From Alphaproteobacteria bacterium (lineage in GTDB: Bacteria > Pseudomonadota > Alphaproteobacteria > Caedimonadales > UBA1908), in assembly GCA_013911655.1 (NCBI GenBank), contig JACESU010000001.1, positions 382,063 to 446,062 of the forward strand: 64,000 bases of DNA, given 5' to 3'. The notes under the pieces were generated by a model. That model saw only the letters and a program-made list of their open reading frames with translations, was not told the origin of the DNA and did not search any database. Of the stretch, positions 8,548 to 17,794 are shown piece by piece. A program made the position numbers and the translations under genes. The first letter of the stretch is position 1. Each line of letters begins with the position of its first letter.

Positions 8548-9843
8548 GTGCTGTTTAAGATGCTGAAAAAGATCTTCCCCAAGACGCTTTTGGGACGGTC
8601 TTTGACGATTCTTTTTATGCCTGTTCTTTTGCTTCAGCTTGTCATGAGCTACGTGTTTGTGGACCGGTATTTGTCCAAGGTGAGTGAACTTTTGGCGGGC
8701 AGTATTGCGGCGCAAGTGGCGGTGCTGACAAGCGTACTAGAGGGAGAAGATCTTCCAAAAAGAGACCTCATGCCCCTTTTGAATCAGCATTTTGGTTTTG
8801 AGGTAGAGGTTTTGCCTCCTCAATCGCCGCCCACAACCCTGGAGACTGCGTGGCTTGAAGAGTATTTGATGCGCGCCCTTGATCTTCATCTAGAACACGC
8901 CTTTAGCACGAAACTAGGCGAGGATTTATCCCAGATCTATGTGTATACGAGCGATCATACGTACAGATTCACTTTTGAAGCCAAAAGATTTTTCCTTAAG
9001 ACGACACTTGTTCTTTTATGGTGGGCACTACTGACGCCGTTTCTCCTTTTATGTATCGCGACGGTTTTTATGCGCAATCAAGTGCGCCCTTTACGTCATT
9101 TGGCGCTGGTAGTGGAGGCCTTTGGAAAGGGGCGCGCCATTGATCCCTTTGAGCCCAAAGGCGCCCTTGAGGTCAGGCGTGTCGCCAGGACTTTTCACGC
9201 CATGAGAGAGCGTATCACGCGGCAGCGCGAGCAGCGTACCCAGATGCTCGCGGGTGTGTCCCATGATCTGCGCACGCCCCTGACGCGCATGTCGTTGCAA
9301 CTGGCCGTCATGCCCGAGACACCAGACGTTCTGGCCCTTAAAGAAGACTTACAAGAAATGACAAAAACCCTCGAAGGGTACCTGTCCTTTGCGCGAGGCG
9401 AAGGGGCAGAGGCTATGGTCGAGATTGACGGGCCGACCTTTATGGAAGGGGTCCTAAAAGGGGTTTCTTCAGAGCGGATTTTTGCTACCCTTCCCCCAGA
9501 AGAGTGGCATCTGATGGGGCGTCCCCATAGTCTTCACCGGTGTTTGTCTAATTTGGTCCATAACGCCCTCCGGTACGCGTCGCATCTCTGGCTTGAGATA
9601 AGTGTTGATGAAGGCGGCGTCAGTTTTCTTTTAGACGATAACGGACCCGGGATTCCGGTGTCTTTGCGAGAAGAGGTCTTTAAGCCCTTTATTAGGCTGG
9701 AAGGATCAAGAAATCCCGCGACAGGGGGAACGGGTCTTGGTCTTGCCATTGCCCGTGATATTGCGCGCTCCCACGGCGGCGATATCGAACTTGATGAGTC
9801 TCCCCAAGGAGGTCTCCGGGTCCATTTGTTTATTCCCTCTTAA
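8548..9843 (+). CDS. EnvZ-like sensor histidine kinase
   Basis: A 431-residue membrane kinase. TM1 is at ~residues 15-37 (GRSLTILFMPVLLLQLVMSY), then a periplasmic loop of ~110 residues, TM2 near 150-175, HAMP, the DHp helix with VSHDLRTPLTRM (phospho-acceptor H239), and an ATPase domain with the N box (HNALRYA), DDNGPGIP and GGTGLGLAI. The KTLLGRSL start and the H-box match EnvZ relatives. The start is GTG 8548 with a weak AAGGG upstream; ATG 8560 is an alternative. It is expressed with the response regulator just upstream. The signal sensed is unknown. Confidence 0.92.
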   Translation: MLFKMLKKIFPKTLLGRSLTILFMPVLLLQLVMSYVFVDRYLSKVSELLAGSIAAQVAVLTSVLEGEDLPKRDLMPLLNQHFGFEVEVLPPQSPPTTLETAWLEEYLMRALDLHLEHAFSTKLGEDLSQIYVYTSDHTYRFTFEAKRFFLKTTLVLLWWALLTPFLLLCIATVFMRNQVRPLRHLALVVEAFGKGRAIDPFEPKGALEVRRVARTFHAMRERITRQREQRTQMLAGVSHDLRTPLTRMSLQLAVMPETPDVLALKEDLQEMTKTLEGYLSFARGEGAEAMVEIDGPTFMEGVLKGVSSERIFATLPPEEWHLMGRPHSLHRCLSNLVHNALRYASHLWLEISVDEGGVSFLLDDNGPGIPVSLREEVFKPFIRLEGSRNPATGGTGLGLAIARDIARSHGGDIELDESPQGGLRVHLFIPS

Positions 9844-9923
9844 GGGGCGCGCTCCTAAGGCGTCTCATTCGCCGGCTTGCGCCCTAGCTAAAATTATAGG
9901 ATAATGCCGGTAATTATTTTTCT

Positions 9924-10325
9924 ATGGATTTTTGGGTGATGGACAAACAACGACCCCTTTCTCCCCATCTGCAGATATATAAACCGCAGATTACGTCAGT
10001 ATTATCAATTTTTCACCGGTTTACAGGCATGGCCCTGGCGGGAGGGATGGTTGCCCTTGTGTGGTGGCTTGTATGCCTTGAAACTTGGAAAACCATGCCT
10101 GAATGCTACACTCACTTTCAGACCTTTTTCTCTGGGATCATCGGACGTCTTTTCCTTGTGGGGGTGAGCTTTTCATTTTTCTATCACCTCTCCAACGGGA
10201 TACGACATCTTGTTTGGGATATGGGGTACGGCTATGACATTGCCACCGTTGAGAAAACCGGATGGATGGTTATTTTCTTTACCTTAATTATTACGGCCCT
10301 TTTCTGGGTCTCACTTCTTTTTTAG
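9924..10325 (+). CDS. sdhC: Succinate dehydrogenase cytochrome b556 subunit SdhC
   Basis: Membrane anchor of complex II. It has the family N-terminal motif RPLSPHLQIYKPQ, S-I-x-HRFTGMAL (quinone/heme region) and the HLSNGIRHLVWD signature with the heme-ligand histidine; three transmembrane helices are visible. It anchors SdhAB to the inner membrane and helps pass electrons to ubiquinone. The start is uncertain: ATG 9924 or ATG 9939, neither with a good ribosome-binding site; 9939 leaves four residues before RPLSPH as in many homologs. First gene of sdhCDAB. Confidence 0.92.
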   Translation: MDFWVMDKQRPLSPHLQIYKPQITSVLSIFHRFTGMALAGGMVALVWWLVCLETWKTMPECYTHFQTFFSGIIGRLFLVGVSFSFFYHLSNGIRHLVWDMGYGYDIATVEKTGWMVIFFTLIITALFWVSLLF

Positions 10326-10341
10326 CGTCGAAAGGACTGAT

Positions 10342-10734
10342 ATGGAACAGACATCTCGCTCTCTTGCGTCGTCCTTAAGCAAAGCCAAAGGGCTTGGCGC
10401 AAGTCACACAGGTGCTCACCACTGGTGGGGGCAGCGCCTGACCGCTGTGGCTCTTATCCCCTTGGGACTGTGGTTTGCCTACAGTGTGGCGGGGCTTTCT
10501 TCCCTTCCAGTGGATGAAATTTATGCGTGGATTCAACATCCTCTCAACACAACGTTTCTTCTTTTGCTCCTCGTGACGGGGCTTCATCACGGGCAGCTTG
10601 GCTTGCAAGTGATTTTAGAAGATTACATTCACACCAAAGGGCTTCGCCTTGTGTTGATCTTGCTGGTGAAGTTCGCGGCCATTACCTTGGGCGTTCTTGG
10701 TGCCGTGTGCCTGTTAGATATCGCCATCCATTAA
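10342..10734 (+). CDS. sdhD: Succinate dehydrogenase hydrophobic membrane anchor SdhD
   Basis: A 130-residue protein with three transmembrane helices. HHWWGQRLTAVALIPL (residues ~24-39) and HHGQLGLQVILEDY (~79-92) are the conserved SdhD motifs, the latter with the heme/quinone-site histidine and Asp-Tyr. It completes the complex II anchor with SdhC. AAAGGA lies about 7 bases before ATG 10342. It is 16 bp after sdhC and 28 bp before sdhA. Confidence 0.92.
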   Translation: MEQTSRSLASSLSKAKGLGASHTGAHHWWGQRLTAVALIPLGLWFAYSVAGLSSLPVDEIYAWIQHPLNTTFLLLLLVTGLHHGQLGLQVILEDYIHTKGLRLVLILLVKFAAITLGVLGAVCLLDIAIH

Positions 10735-10762
10735 CGCTTAACGAGAGCATTAGGAATTAACT

Positions 10763-12556
10763 ATGACCAAAGCCTATGAAATTATCGATCACAAGTACGA
10801 CGTTGTTGTAGTGGGGGCGGGGGGCGCTGGTCTTCGGGCGGCCCTTGGGATGAGTGCAGCCGGCCTTTCAACCGCATGTATCACGAAAGTATTCCCCACA
10901 AGAAGCCACACGGTATCGGCCCAGGGCGGTATCAGTGCTGCTCTCAACAATATGGGAGACGGCGACCACTGGAAATACCATATGTACGATACGGTTAAGG
11001 GGTCAGACTGGCTGGGTGACCAAGACGCCATTGAATACATGTGTCGTAATGCGATGCCGGCCGTTATCGAACTCGAGCACATGGGCGTTCCTTTTTCCAG
11101 AACAAGTGAGGGCAAGATTTATCAACGTCCCTTTGGTGGTCACACAGTTCGCCAAGGAGAGGCGATGGCAAACCGGGCGTGCGCGGCCGCTGACCGAACA
11201 GGACACGCTATTCTTCACACGCTTTATCAACAATCTCTCAAGCATCAAACACGCTTTTTCATCGAGTATTTTGCCATCGATCTGATCATGGATGATGAGG
11301 GTGTTTGCCGCGGGGTTATGGCTATGTGCCTAGAGGACGGGAGCATTCACCGCTTTTCAGCCCATATGGTGGTCTTGGCCACGGGCGGATACGGGCGCGC
11401 GTTCTCGTCTTGCACGTCTGCCCACACCTGTACAGGCGATGGCAGCGGCATGATTCTTCGGGCAGGGCTTCCCCTGCAAGATATGGAATTTATTCAGTTC
11501 CACCCGACGGGTATTTACGGCGCTGGATGCCTAATTTCCGAGGGGGTGCGCGGGGAAGGCGGCTATCTTACAAACTCTGAAGGCGAGCGGTTTATGGAGC
11601 GTTATGCCCCTCACGCCAAGGACCTTGCGTCCCGCGACGTTGTCAGCCGCGCCATTACCATTGAATTAAAAGAAGGGCGCGGCGTTGGGCCCAATAAAGA
11701 CTTTGTCCATTTGCATATGGAGCATCTGGATCCCGAGATTGTACACAAACGTCTTCCTGGTATTTCTGATTTGGCGCGCATTTTTGCGGGTGTGGATACG
11801 ACCAAAGAGCCCGTTCCTGTGGTGCCAACAGTTCACTATAATATGGGGGGGATCCCCACCAACTATCATGCCCAGGTGATTAACCCCAAGCAAAATGATC
11901 CCGAGGCCGTTGTACCGGGTCTTATGGCGGTGGGTGAGGCGGCGTGCGTGTCGGTCCACGGCGCGAACCGCTTGGGGACAAACTCTCTTCTTGATCTTGT
12001 GGTCTTTGGACGTGCGGCCGCCCTTAAGGCTGCTGAGCTCATTAAGCCTGGTACGCCCCACAGGCCCTTTGCAGAAAACGCCGGGCAGTCAGCCCTTGAT
12101 CGCCTTGACCGTCTTCGTTTCTCCTCGGGTAAATTAAAGACGAGCGATATTAGAAAGCGTATGCAAAAAGCCATGCAAGAACACTGTACCGTCTTTAGGA
12201 CGAAGGAAATTTTAGAAGAAGGTCTTCGTGAAATTCAAGGAACGGTAGAATCTTTGAAATTTATTGGTCTTACCGACCGCTCTATGGTGTGGAATAGCGA
12301 CCTTGTGGAGGCCCTTGAGCTTGAAAACTTGCTCCCTCAGTGTGTTGCAACGCTAGAGTCTGCCCTTGCCCGTGAGGAAAGCCGGGGCGGTCACGCACGT
12401 GATGACTATCCGGACCGTAATGATGATCGCTGGCTGAAGCACAGTGTGGCGTGGCTTGAATCACCCATCAAAGCGCGTCTTGGCTACCGACCTGTTCATA
12501 TGTACACCTTGACAAACGAAGTGGACGTTGTACCACCCAAGCCAAGGGTTTATTAA
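10763..12556 (+). CDS. sdhA: Succinate dehydrogenase flavoprotein subunit SdhA
   Basis: A 597-residue subunit, the normal length. FAD-binding [14 protein letters not shown] is near the N-terminus, followed by the flavinylation motif [10 protein letters not shown] (His carrying covalent FAD) and the substrate-binding HPTGIYG and R-x-x-[DE] catalytic regions. It oxidises succinate to fumarate in the TCA cycle. AGGA precedes ATG 10763. The C-terminal R-P-V-x-x-[YT] region is intact. It is co-transcribed with sdhC, sdhD and sdhB. Confidence 0.98.
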   Translation: MTKAYEIIDHKYDVVVVGAGGAGLRAALGMSAAGLSTACITKVFPTRSHTVSAQGGISAALNNMGDGDHWKYHMYDTVKGSDWLGDQDAIEYMCRNAMPAVIELEHMGVPFSRTSEGKIYQRPFGGHTVRQGEAMANRACAAADRTGHAILHTLYQQSLKHQTRFFIEYFAIDLIMDDEGVCRGVMAMCLEDGSIHRFSAHMVVLATGGYGRAFSSCTSAHTCTGDGSGMILRAGLPLQDMEFIQFHPTGIYGAGCLISEGVRGEGGYLTNSEGERFMERYAPHAKDLASRDVVSRAITIELKEGRGVGPNKDFVHLHMEHLDPEIVHKRLPGISDLARIFAGVDTTKEPVPVVPTVHYNMGGIPTNYHAQVINPKQNDPEAVVPGLMAVGEAACVSVHGANRLGTNSLLDLVVFGRAAALKAAELIKPGTPHRPFAENAGQSALDRLDRLRFSSGKLKTSDIRKRMQKAMQEHCTVFRTKEILEEGLREIQGTVESLKFIGLTDRSMVWNSDLVEALELENLLPQCVATLESALAREESRGGHARDDYPDRNDDRWLKHSVAWLESPIKARLGYRPVHMYTLTNEVDVVPPKPRVY

Positions 12557-12603
12557 CAAATGTCTGTTATGAAAAAACGATCAAAAGAGATAGAGGCGCA
12601 AAG

Positions 12604-13380
12604 ATGGTAGAATTTACTCTTCCCCGTAACTCGAAGGTTGTGGACGGCAAGACCTATGCTGCAGAGCCTGGCACTGACCAGGTTCGCAAAGTAAAAGTCT
12701 ATCGCTGGACGCCTGATGATGATCAAAATCCGCGTCTTGATACCTTTGAAATTGACGAGAACGCGTGCGGTGAGATGGTGCTGGACGCGCTTATAAAAAT
12801 CAAAGACGAGGTGGATCCCAGCCTGACTTTTAGGCGTTCATGCCGGGAGGGCGTATGCGGAAGCTGTGCCATGAATATTGATGGCACCAATACCCTTGCG
12901 TGCATTAAACCTTTAAAGGAAATCAAAGGGGACGTTCATATTTATCCGCTCCCCCATATGCCCGTCATGAAGGACCTGGTGCCTGACTTGACCCAAGCAT
13001 ATGCCCAGTACGCGTCGGTCGAGCCTTGGATGCAGGCAGACACGCCGGCTGAGCCCGACCGTGAACGTCTTCAAAGTATTGAAGAACGTGAAAAACTGGA
13101 CGGTATGTGGGAGTGTATTTTGTGCTTTTGCTGTACCACAAGCTGCCCAAGTTATTGGTGGAATGGCGATCGTTACCTGGGACCTGCTGTGTTGCTTCAG
13201 GCAAACCGCTGGGTCGAAGATTCAAGGGATGAACATACGGGTGAGCGTCTAGACGCCCTGGATGACACCTTCAAGCTTTATCGCTGTCACACCATTATGA
13301 ACTGTGCCAAGACGTGCCCCAAAGGACTCAACCCTGCTAAGGCCATTGGAAACATCAAGAAGAAGCTTGCCACGCGCTAA
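12604..13380 (+). CDS. sdhB: Succinate dehydrogenase iron-sulfur subunit SdhB
   Basis: A 258-residue subunit with all three cluster motifs: [2Fe-2S] [15 protein letters not shown] (~residue 78), [4Fe-4S]/[3Fe-4S] [16 protein letters not shown] (~165) and [17 protein letters not shown] (~227). It passes electrons from SdhA to quinone in the membrane anchor. It closes the operon and is followed at once by a strong terminator. Forty-seven bp separate it from sdhA, with a GAGG ~8 bases before the ATG. Confidence 0.98.
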   Translation: MVEFTLPRNSKVVDGKTYAAEPGTDQVRKVKVYRWTPDDDQNPRLDTFEIDENACGEMVLDALIKIKDEVDPSLTFRRSCREGVCGSCAMNIDGTNTLACIKPLKEIKGDVHIYPLPHMPVMKDLVPDLTQAYAQYASVEPWMQADTPAEPDRERLQSIEEREKLDGMWECILCFCCTTSCPSYWWNGDRYLGPAVLLQANRWVEDSRDEHTGERLDALDDTFKLYRCHTIMNCAKTCPKGLNPAKAIGNIKKKLATR

Positions 13381-13386
13381 ATCGCA

Positions 13387-13408
13387 AAAGCCCCCGAAGG
13401 GGGGCTTT
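13387..13408 (+). terminator. Rho-independent terminator of sdhCDAB
   Basis: AAAGCCCCC (13387-13395), loop GAA, GGGGGGCTTT (13399-13408). It starts 7 bp after the sdhB stop. Confidence 0.85.
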
Positions 13409-13483
13409 AACTATTCAGATCTTGCCGTTCTTTTATCAAAAGCGTACCGTTAAAAAAATACAACCGCACGGGATTTTTTAACA

Positions 13484-14626
13484 ATGCAGTTGAAAACACA
13501 AGTCCTTTTTGGTGTGATGGTGGCACTTTTAACAAGCATGCTGGATGCACGACTTCAGGCCAGCGAAGAAAAGGATGACACGGTGCATTTTCCCCTCATG
13601 GTCGGCTTTAAGGGTACAACACCCCAAGATCCAGAAGTCATTGCCTTAACAGAATCCCTCAAGCAAGGACACATCAGCGGCGTCATTTTGTTTGCCTACA
13701 ATATTGTGAACCCTGATCAAGTGTGCACCTTGACGCGCCATTTCTTAAAGGCATCAGGGGATCTTCCTTGTCTTGTGGCCTTGGATCAAGAAGGAGGAAA
13801 GGTTCAGCGTCTTCGTAAAATGGACGGGTATGACGACTTTCACGATGTGCCCTCTGCCGAAGAGATAGGCGCCCTTTACCGACAAGACGGCGCGGGGGCT
13901 GTGCGCAAAATTTATGACGCCGCCGCTGCCCAAGTACGGGACGCTGGCTTTAACTATGTCTTTGGGCCTGTGGTTGATCTTTTAGATCCGATTAGCACTA
14001 TCATTGCCAAGTACCAGCGTGCCTATAGCGCAGATCCTCTGGAGGTTGCGGCGTGCGGTAAGATTTTTGTTGAGGCCCACCGAGCCCAAGGGATCGCGAC
14101 CTCTCCCAAACATTTTCCAGGGCATGGAAAAGCGTACGGTGACACCCATGAAGGCTTTGTGGATGTAAGCAAAAGCTATGTGGAAAGTGAGAGACTTCCC
14201 TTTGAAAAGATGATTCAAGATAAGGACGCTGATTCTTTGATGATGGCACACATTTTCAATAAAGAGTGGGATGAGATGTGGCCCGTAAGTGCGTCACCTT
14301 ACGTCATACAACAAATGATTCGCACGGATATGGCCTATGACGGGGTACTGATTAACGACGATCTTTGTATGGGGGCTATTGTGGACCACTGGTCTCTCCC
14401 TGACATGTCGACCCAAATGGTAAGGGCAGGGATCGATTTGTTACTGTGTTCGTATAACAAGGCGGCGGCTCAAGGCACAAAAGGGCTTTCTCAAACAGAT
14501 TATTCTCCTGGAGCTTTGCAAGCCACCTTAAAGGAAAGGCTAGGTGAGTCCCTTTATGAGGAAAAATGCCGTGTGGCGTCTTTGCGTGTGACACGTCTTC
14601 GCCAATCTCTTTTTAACGCTTGGTAA
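13484..14626 (+). CDS. Glycoside hydrolase family 3 beta-N-acetylhexosaminidase (NagZ-like) with a signal peptide
   Basis: A 380-residue GH3 enzyme with the NagZ-type loop SPKHFPGHG-x-x-x-x-DTH (general acid/base His-Asp pair) and the nucleophile region VLINDDLCMGAI. NagZ removes N-acetylglucosamine from muropeptides during peptidoglycan recycling. Unlike E. coli NagZ, which is cytoplasmic, this one begins with a hydrophobic stretch and a likely cleavage site (MQLKTQVLFGVMVALLTSM...LQA), suggesting it acts in the periplasm. No strong Shine-Dalgarno is visible before ATG 13484. It stands 12 bp upstream of ubiG. Family is secure, location is inferred. Confidence 0.87.
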   Translation: MQLKTQVLFGVMVALLTSMLDARLQASEEKDDTVHFPLMVGFKGTTPQDPEVIALTESLKQGHISGVILFAYNIVNPDQVCTLTRHFLKASGDLPCLVALDQEGGKVQRLRKMDGYDDFHDVPSAEEIGALYRQDGAGAVRKIYDAAAAQVRDAGFNYVFGPVVDLLDPISTIIAKYQRAYSADPLEVAACGKIFVEAHRAQGIATSPKHFPGHGKAYGDTHEGFVDVSKSYVESERLPFEKMIQDKDADSLMMAHIFNKEWDEMWPVSASPYVIQQMIRTDMAYDGVLINDDLCMGAIVDHWSLPDMSTQMVRAGIDLLLCSYNKAAAQGTKGLSQTDYSPGALQATLKERLGESLYEEKCRVASLRVTRLRQSLFNAW

Positions 14627-14638
14627 GAAAGGACGACC

Positions 14639-15349
14639 ATGTCGTTTATAGACGCCGCTAACACCGCCCTTTTTGGCAATGAAGCCGACGGCTGGTGGGA
14701 CACAAAAGGGCCCTTTAAAGTCCTGCATCAAATGAATCCTGTGCGCGTGTCTTTTGTGGAAAAAGAAATGCAAAAAGTTTTTGGCGCAAATCCCTTTGAG
14801 GGAAGGCGCGTACTTGATATTGGGACGGGTGGTGGCCTCATGGCTGAGGCCTGCGCTAAAAAAGGAGCCTTCGTCACGGCCCTTGACGCAGAGGCACGCA
14901 ACATTGACGCGGCGCGCGCGCACGCGGATACCCAGGGGCTTATCCTTGATTATCAAGTAGGGGATCTTAGCGCCCTTGATAAGACGGGGCGATTTGATCT
15001 GGTCATGGCTTTGGAGGTCGTCGAACACGTGAACTCGCCGGATGCGTTTGTTGCGGCGTGTGCGTCCTTTGTAGCGCCAGGCGGCCTTTTGATCATGAGT
15101 ACCTTGAACCGAACGGTGTCGTCCTATGTTTTTGGCATTTTGGCGGCAGAATATGTGCTGGGGTGGGCGCCTAAGGGCGCGCATACCTGGAGTCAGTTTG
15201 TTAAGCCAAGTGAGCTTGCGCGCGCTGTGCGAGAGGTCGGTTTTTCTATCGGGACCCTTCAAGGGATCTCGTTTCGTCCCGTGACGGGTCAATGGGGGCT
15301 TAGTCACGACACGCAGATGAATTATATCCTCTCAGCAAGACGCCCTTAA
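14639..15349 (+). CDS. ubiG: UbiG, ubiquinone biosynthesis O-methyltransferase
   Basis: A 236-residue class I SAM methyltransferase. The SAM-binding motif is VLDIGTGGGLMAEACAKKGA (near residue 57), with the acidic ribose-binding D-A-E and the post-II motif MALEVVEHV. The N-terminal block (WWD-x-x-GPFKVLHQMNPVR) is diagnostic for UbiG. It carries out both O-methylations in ubiquinone synthesis, which fits with complex II and the COQ10-family protein in this window. GAAAGGA lies 6-7 bases before the ATG. Confidence 0.95.
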   Translation: MSFIDAANTALFGNEADGWWDTKGPFKVLHQMNPVRVSFVEKEMQKVFGANPFEGRRVLDIGTGGGLMAEACAKKGAFVTALDAEARNIDAARAHADTQGLILDYQVGDLSALDKTGRFDLVMALEVVEHVNSPDAFVAACASFVAPGGLLIMSTLNRTVSSYVFGILAAEYVLGWAPKGAHTWSQFVKPSELARAVREVGFSIGTLQGISFRPVTGQWGLSHDTQMNYILSARRP

Positions 15350-15357
15350 AAAGACCC

Positions 15358-15876
15358 TTATGAGGTAGGTGGCAGGCGACTCACCTGCTCTTTTTCTAAT
15401 AGGAATTCATGTTCAACGCGGCGCTCAAGCCGTGCTTGGTTTTTTTTGTTAAGGGCTATTTTTCGCTCGAGCAGCGAGAGCTGAGTTTGAAGACTTGTGA
15501 GGTCATGGGACGTCGCCTTGATAAAAAGTTCTTTTAATTTTTGCATAAAACTAGCGTGGTGATCAGTTGGTTGCCGCAAACGTTCATCATGAAACTTTTC
15601 TAAAAGACGGTTTTGCTCCCTTGCATAAACAAATGCTTGCTTTTTTGCTTTTTGCAACCACGATAGGGTGAATGTTAAGTCTTTATTGACACCGATTGCA
15701 CGTAACCGCGCCTGACGCTCAAGGACTCGCTCAAGATTAAGACCACAAGGCACTGATGGGTCATGCATTTCGTACACACTGTGGACGGTCACGCCTTGAA
15801 TGAGTTCTTTGGCCCCAAGTATCGAGGGAAAAATAGAAAATAAAACAGGAAAAAGTTTTGCATAAAATAACCTCAT
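15358..15876 (-). CDS. Small secreted coiled-coil protein of unknown function
   Basis: A 172-residue protein with an N-terminal signal peptide (MRLFYAKLFPVLFSIFPSILGA). The mature part is rich in Lys, Arg, Glu, Gln and Leu with heptad-like spacing over most of its length, so it is probably a helical or coiled-coil periplasmic protein. AGGAAGG precedes the ATG by 4-6 bases. It is convergent with ubiG, 8 bp apart. A TTAA-N7-TTAA sequence at 15911-15925 lies 35 bp upstream (see findings). I do not recognise the family. Confidence 0.65.
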   Translation of the reverse strand: MRLFYAKLFPVLFSIFPSILGAKELIQGVTVHSVYEMHDPSVPCGLNLERVLERQARLRAIGVNKDLTFTLSWLQKAKKQAFVYAREQNRLLEKFHDERLRQPTDHHASFMQKLKELFIKATSHDLTSLQTQLSLLERKIALNKKNQARLERRVEHEFLLEKEQVSRLPPTS

Positions 15877-16028
15877 AACACCTTCCTGGGTTTGTGGATT
15901 GTTCTTTATTTTAATAAAAAATTAATAAAGATTAAAACAAAAAGGTGACATATCTAATAGAAGGGTTTCTTATTATCATCTGCGTAGTCACCCCATACGA
16001 CGTGGGCAGCAACGCTGTAGGCCGGCTA

Positions 16029-16661
16029 TTAATCGTGCGTATAGTAGGTGAAAAGGGCGTATTCGTCTGTCCACTTTTCGCAGTCAGGAGAGGTATAGTA
16101 CGTAACACAGTAGGGGCCACTCTCAAAAAGCAGGATTATATTTTCCGTTGGATCACGTTGAATGTTCACCAAAGGTTTATGAGGGGCGTACCCCGCAAGA
16201 CCTTCAAAAGAAGCGGCGCCGGTATAGCGAAGCGTCAATGCACGGGCAGGAACACCGTCGTAGACGCGCATGCTGTAGTGGAGAGAAAAATCAGATGGGA
16301 CGGTATTGTCACGTGGGCACAAAGTCTGATTATCTTGCCTTGTTGTGTAATGAAAGACGGGATTGCGCTGATGGTGCCCTTCAAGGAATCCTGCATAATA
16401 CTCAATATCGTGTGGTCCGTCATCAAGAAGGACAAGAACATTTTTTCGAGAAGTCGCGCTCACATTTAAAATGATGCCGCTCGCATCATATCCGGAAATT
16501 TTCGTAAATGTGTCTTTTCCCGTATAAGTTAAAGTAAGGACGCGTTTAGGGTGCCCCAGATAATCATAGGTACTTTCTTCAACTTGAAACTCTGTGGCGC
16601 TCGTATGAGAAACCATAAAAGCTGAAAGAAAAAATCCTTTTATAAAGGTATTAAGTCGCAT
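16029..16661 (-). CDS. Secreted protein with an internal duplication, unknown function
   Basis: A 210-residue protein with a signal peptide (MRLNTFIKGFFLSAFMVSHTSA). Residues ~30-92 and ~126-190 are two copies of one module sharing L-T-L-x-YTG, a GY about 10 residues later, then N-[VI]-[LI]-x-L-x-x-x-GP and YY. Each copy contains alternating hydrophobic residues that suggest a small beta domain. Four cysteines lie in or near the second module. It reads as a periplasmic or secreted two-domain beta protein. Ribosome-binding site is weak. No known family recognised. Confidence 0.7.
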   Translation of the reverse strand: MRLNTFIKGFFLSAFMVSHTSATEFQVEESTYDYLGHPKRVLTLTYTGKDTFTKISGYDASGIILNVSATSRKNVLVLLDDGPHDIEYYAGFLEGHHQRNPVFHYTTRQDNQTLCPRDNTVPSDFSLHYSMRVYDGVPARALTLRYTGAASFEGLAGYAPHKPLVNIQRDPTENIILLFESGPYCVTYYTSPDCEKWTDEYALFTYYTHD

Positions 16662-16762
16662 TTGGGAATCCGGGAAAGCGGTTGTCTAAAGTTTTCCTAT
16701 CTCGTCACAAAATTGCTGAAGCTGTCAAGGCGTCATAGCTATCAGTCACATAAAATGAGAAA

Positions 16763-16794
16763 AAAGGCCCTTTGAGATGTCTCAAAGGGCCTTT
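16763..16794 (-). terminator. Rho-independent terminator of the family A gene at 16823
   Basis: AAAGGCCCTTTGAGA (16763-16777) pairs perfectly with TCTCAAAGGGCCTTT (16780-16794). Minus-strand transcription then meets TTTTCTCATTTTAT. It lies 28 bp past the stop. Confidence 0.85.
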
Positions 16795-16822
16795 GGGGGA
16801 GGAAAGAGTTTGGGGGATGGGA

Positions 16823-17422
16823 TTACTCTTCGCCGCCGTTATCTTGTGCCTCGTTTGTTGCGACTGGCGCTTGCTCGGAAGGAGCCACAGAAACCTTAGG
16901 CGCCGCAAAGTAGTCATACACACCGTAAACGGCGCCGCCCACATATTGAAGGCCTGCATACGTACTTTTGGCACCAGCAACAGCAGCGTGTCCCATGTTG
17001 TAAAGACCGTGATAGCCCTCAACACCGGCGTTGTAGTAGTAACCAGCCGTCACAGGGACGTTGGCAAAGCCTTCATAAATGTCAGCCTTAGCGCCTGAAA
17101 ATCCTTGGCGTGAGTCCTTTGCGTGGGTCGCAGCCTTGTCCGCGTCATCAGCGTTCACAACGGCGCTTACCATATCCACAACGCCGTATACGCCTTTGCC
17201 CACACCCATGGCAACCTTACCCACGTCATAGGCGGTGCTGCCCACAGCGGCCGCAGTATAATATGTCGCGTTCCCAAGACCGCTCATCCCGTCCCAGAGG
17301 TAGCTCCAACCGCTTTTTGCCACGGGGGCTTTTTCTGCCATGTCGTCTTTAAGGTCGCTTGCAAAAACGTTGCTCGTAAACACGGCGCCAAGAACCAGGG
17401 AAAGGGTCACTAATTTTTTCAT
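16823..17422 (-). CDS. Family A secreted Gly/Ala/Tyr-rich protein (copy 1)
   Basis: A 199-residue protein with a signal peptide (MKKLVTLSLVLGAVFTSNVFA). The mature part starts with KAPVAKSGWSYLWDG and then has long Gly/Ala/Val/Tyr stretches spaced like amphipathic helices, a NVPVT block near residue 120, and a Pro/Glu-rich tail. The gene at 22263-22841 is a paralog sharing the KSGW-x-YLWDG, VVDMV-x-AV and NVPVT blocks. ATG 17422 has GGAG 6 bases upstream. It is divergent from a family B gene, as is its paralog. The small-residue helices suggest membrane association or self-assembly, but this is inference. Confidence 0.72.
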   Translation of the reverse strand: MKKLVTLSLVLGAVFTSNVFASDLKDDMAEKAPVAKSGWSYLWDGMSGLGNATYYTAAAVGSTAYDVGKVAMGVGKGVYGVVDMVSAVVNADDADKAATHAKDSRQGFSGAKADIYEGFANVPVTAGYYYNAGVEGYHGLYNMGHAAVAGAKSTYAGLQYVGGAVYGVYDYFAAPKVSVAPSEQAPVATNEAQDNGGEE

Positions 17423-17794
17423 CTTTATCTCCATCAACATTAAGATGTGTTCGTCTATGCTTTATATATGTGAATGATGATGAAATATTCAAATGCATTA
17501 ATGGCAAAAATAGAATGCAAAATTGTCAAAATGGAAGTTGTTAAGATAGGATTAGCATTTTTTGGAAAAAAGAGGCATTTATTAATGTTCTATCTTTCAA
17601 AGAAATTCCACAATATCTTTTTCAAAAGACAAAGAAAGATCGTTCTTTCTGTTCAGAATTAAAAAAGCCGTCATAAAAAAGTAAGAAAGTGTCAGTTTCT
17701 CGTTAATAATGTTGCCGTATTGGAATAATATAACAATAAGATCTCAAAAAATATAAGAGACACTTTTGCTCCTTTTCTTTTATGGAGGATTATC
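17423..17794 (+). other. AT-rich divergent intergenic region between family A and family B genes
   Basis: About 370 bp with markedly lower G+C than the flanking genes. It must carry the promoters for the minus-strand gene at 17422 and the plus-strand gene at 17795. It contains the 16-bp element shared with the equivalent region at 22842-23236. I see no convincing small gene; short open frames here are AT-driven. Confidence 0.6.
17730..17745 (+). repeat. Shared upstream element ATAACAATAAGATCTC (copy 1)
   Basis: Sixteen bases identical to 23156-23171. It lies 49 bp before the ATG of the family B gene at 17795. The second copy lies 65 bp before the family B gene at 23237. Position suggests a regulatory or early-transcribed sequence kept after duplication. 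Confidence 0.7.

Noticed and set aside
14540-15307. 255-codon open frame on the minus strand opposite ubiG
   Set aside because: It lies antisense to a well-conserved methyltransferase gene, has no ribosome-binding site and has a basic, unstructured composition typical of a shadow frame.
15945-16469. 174-codon plus-strand open frame opposite the 16029 gene
   Set aside because: The minus-strand product has a signal peptide and an internal repeat, whereas the plus-strand frame has neither and no start signal.
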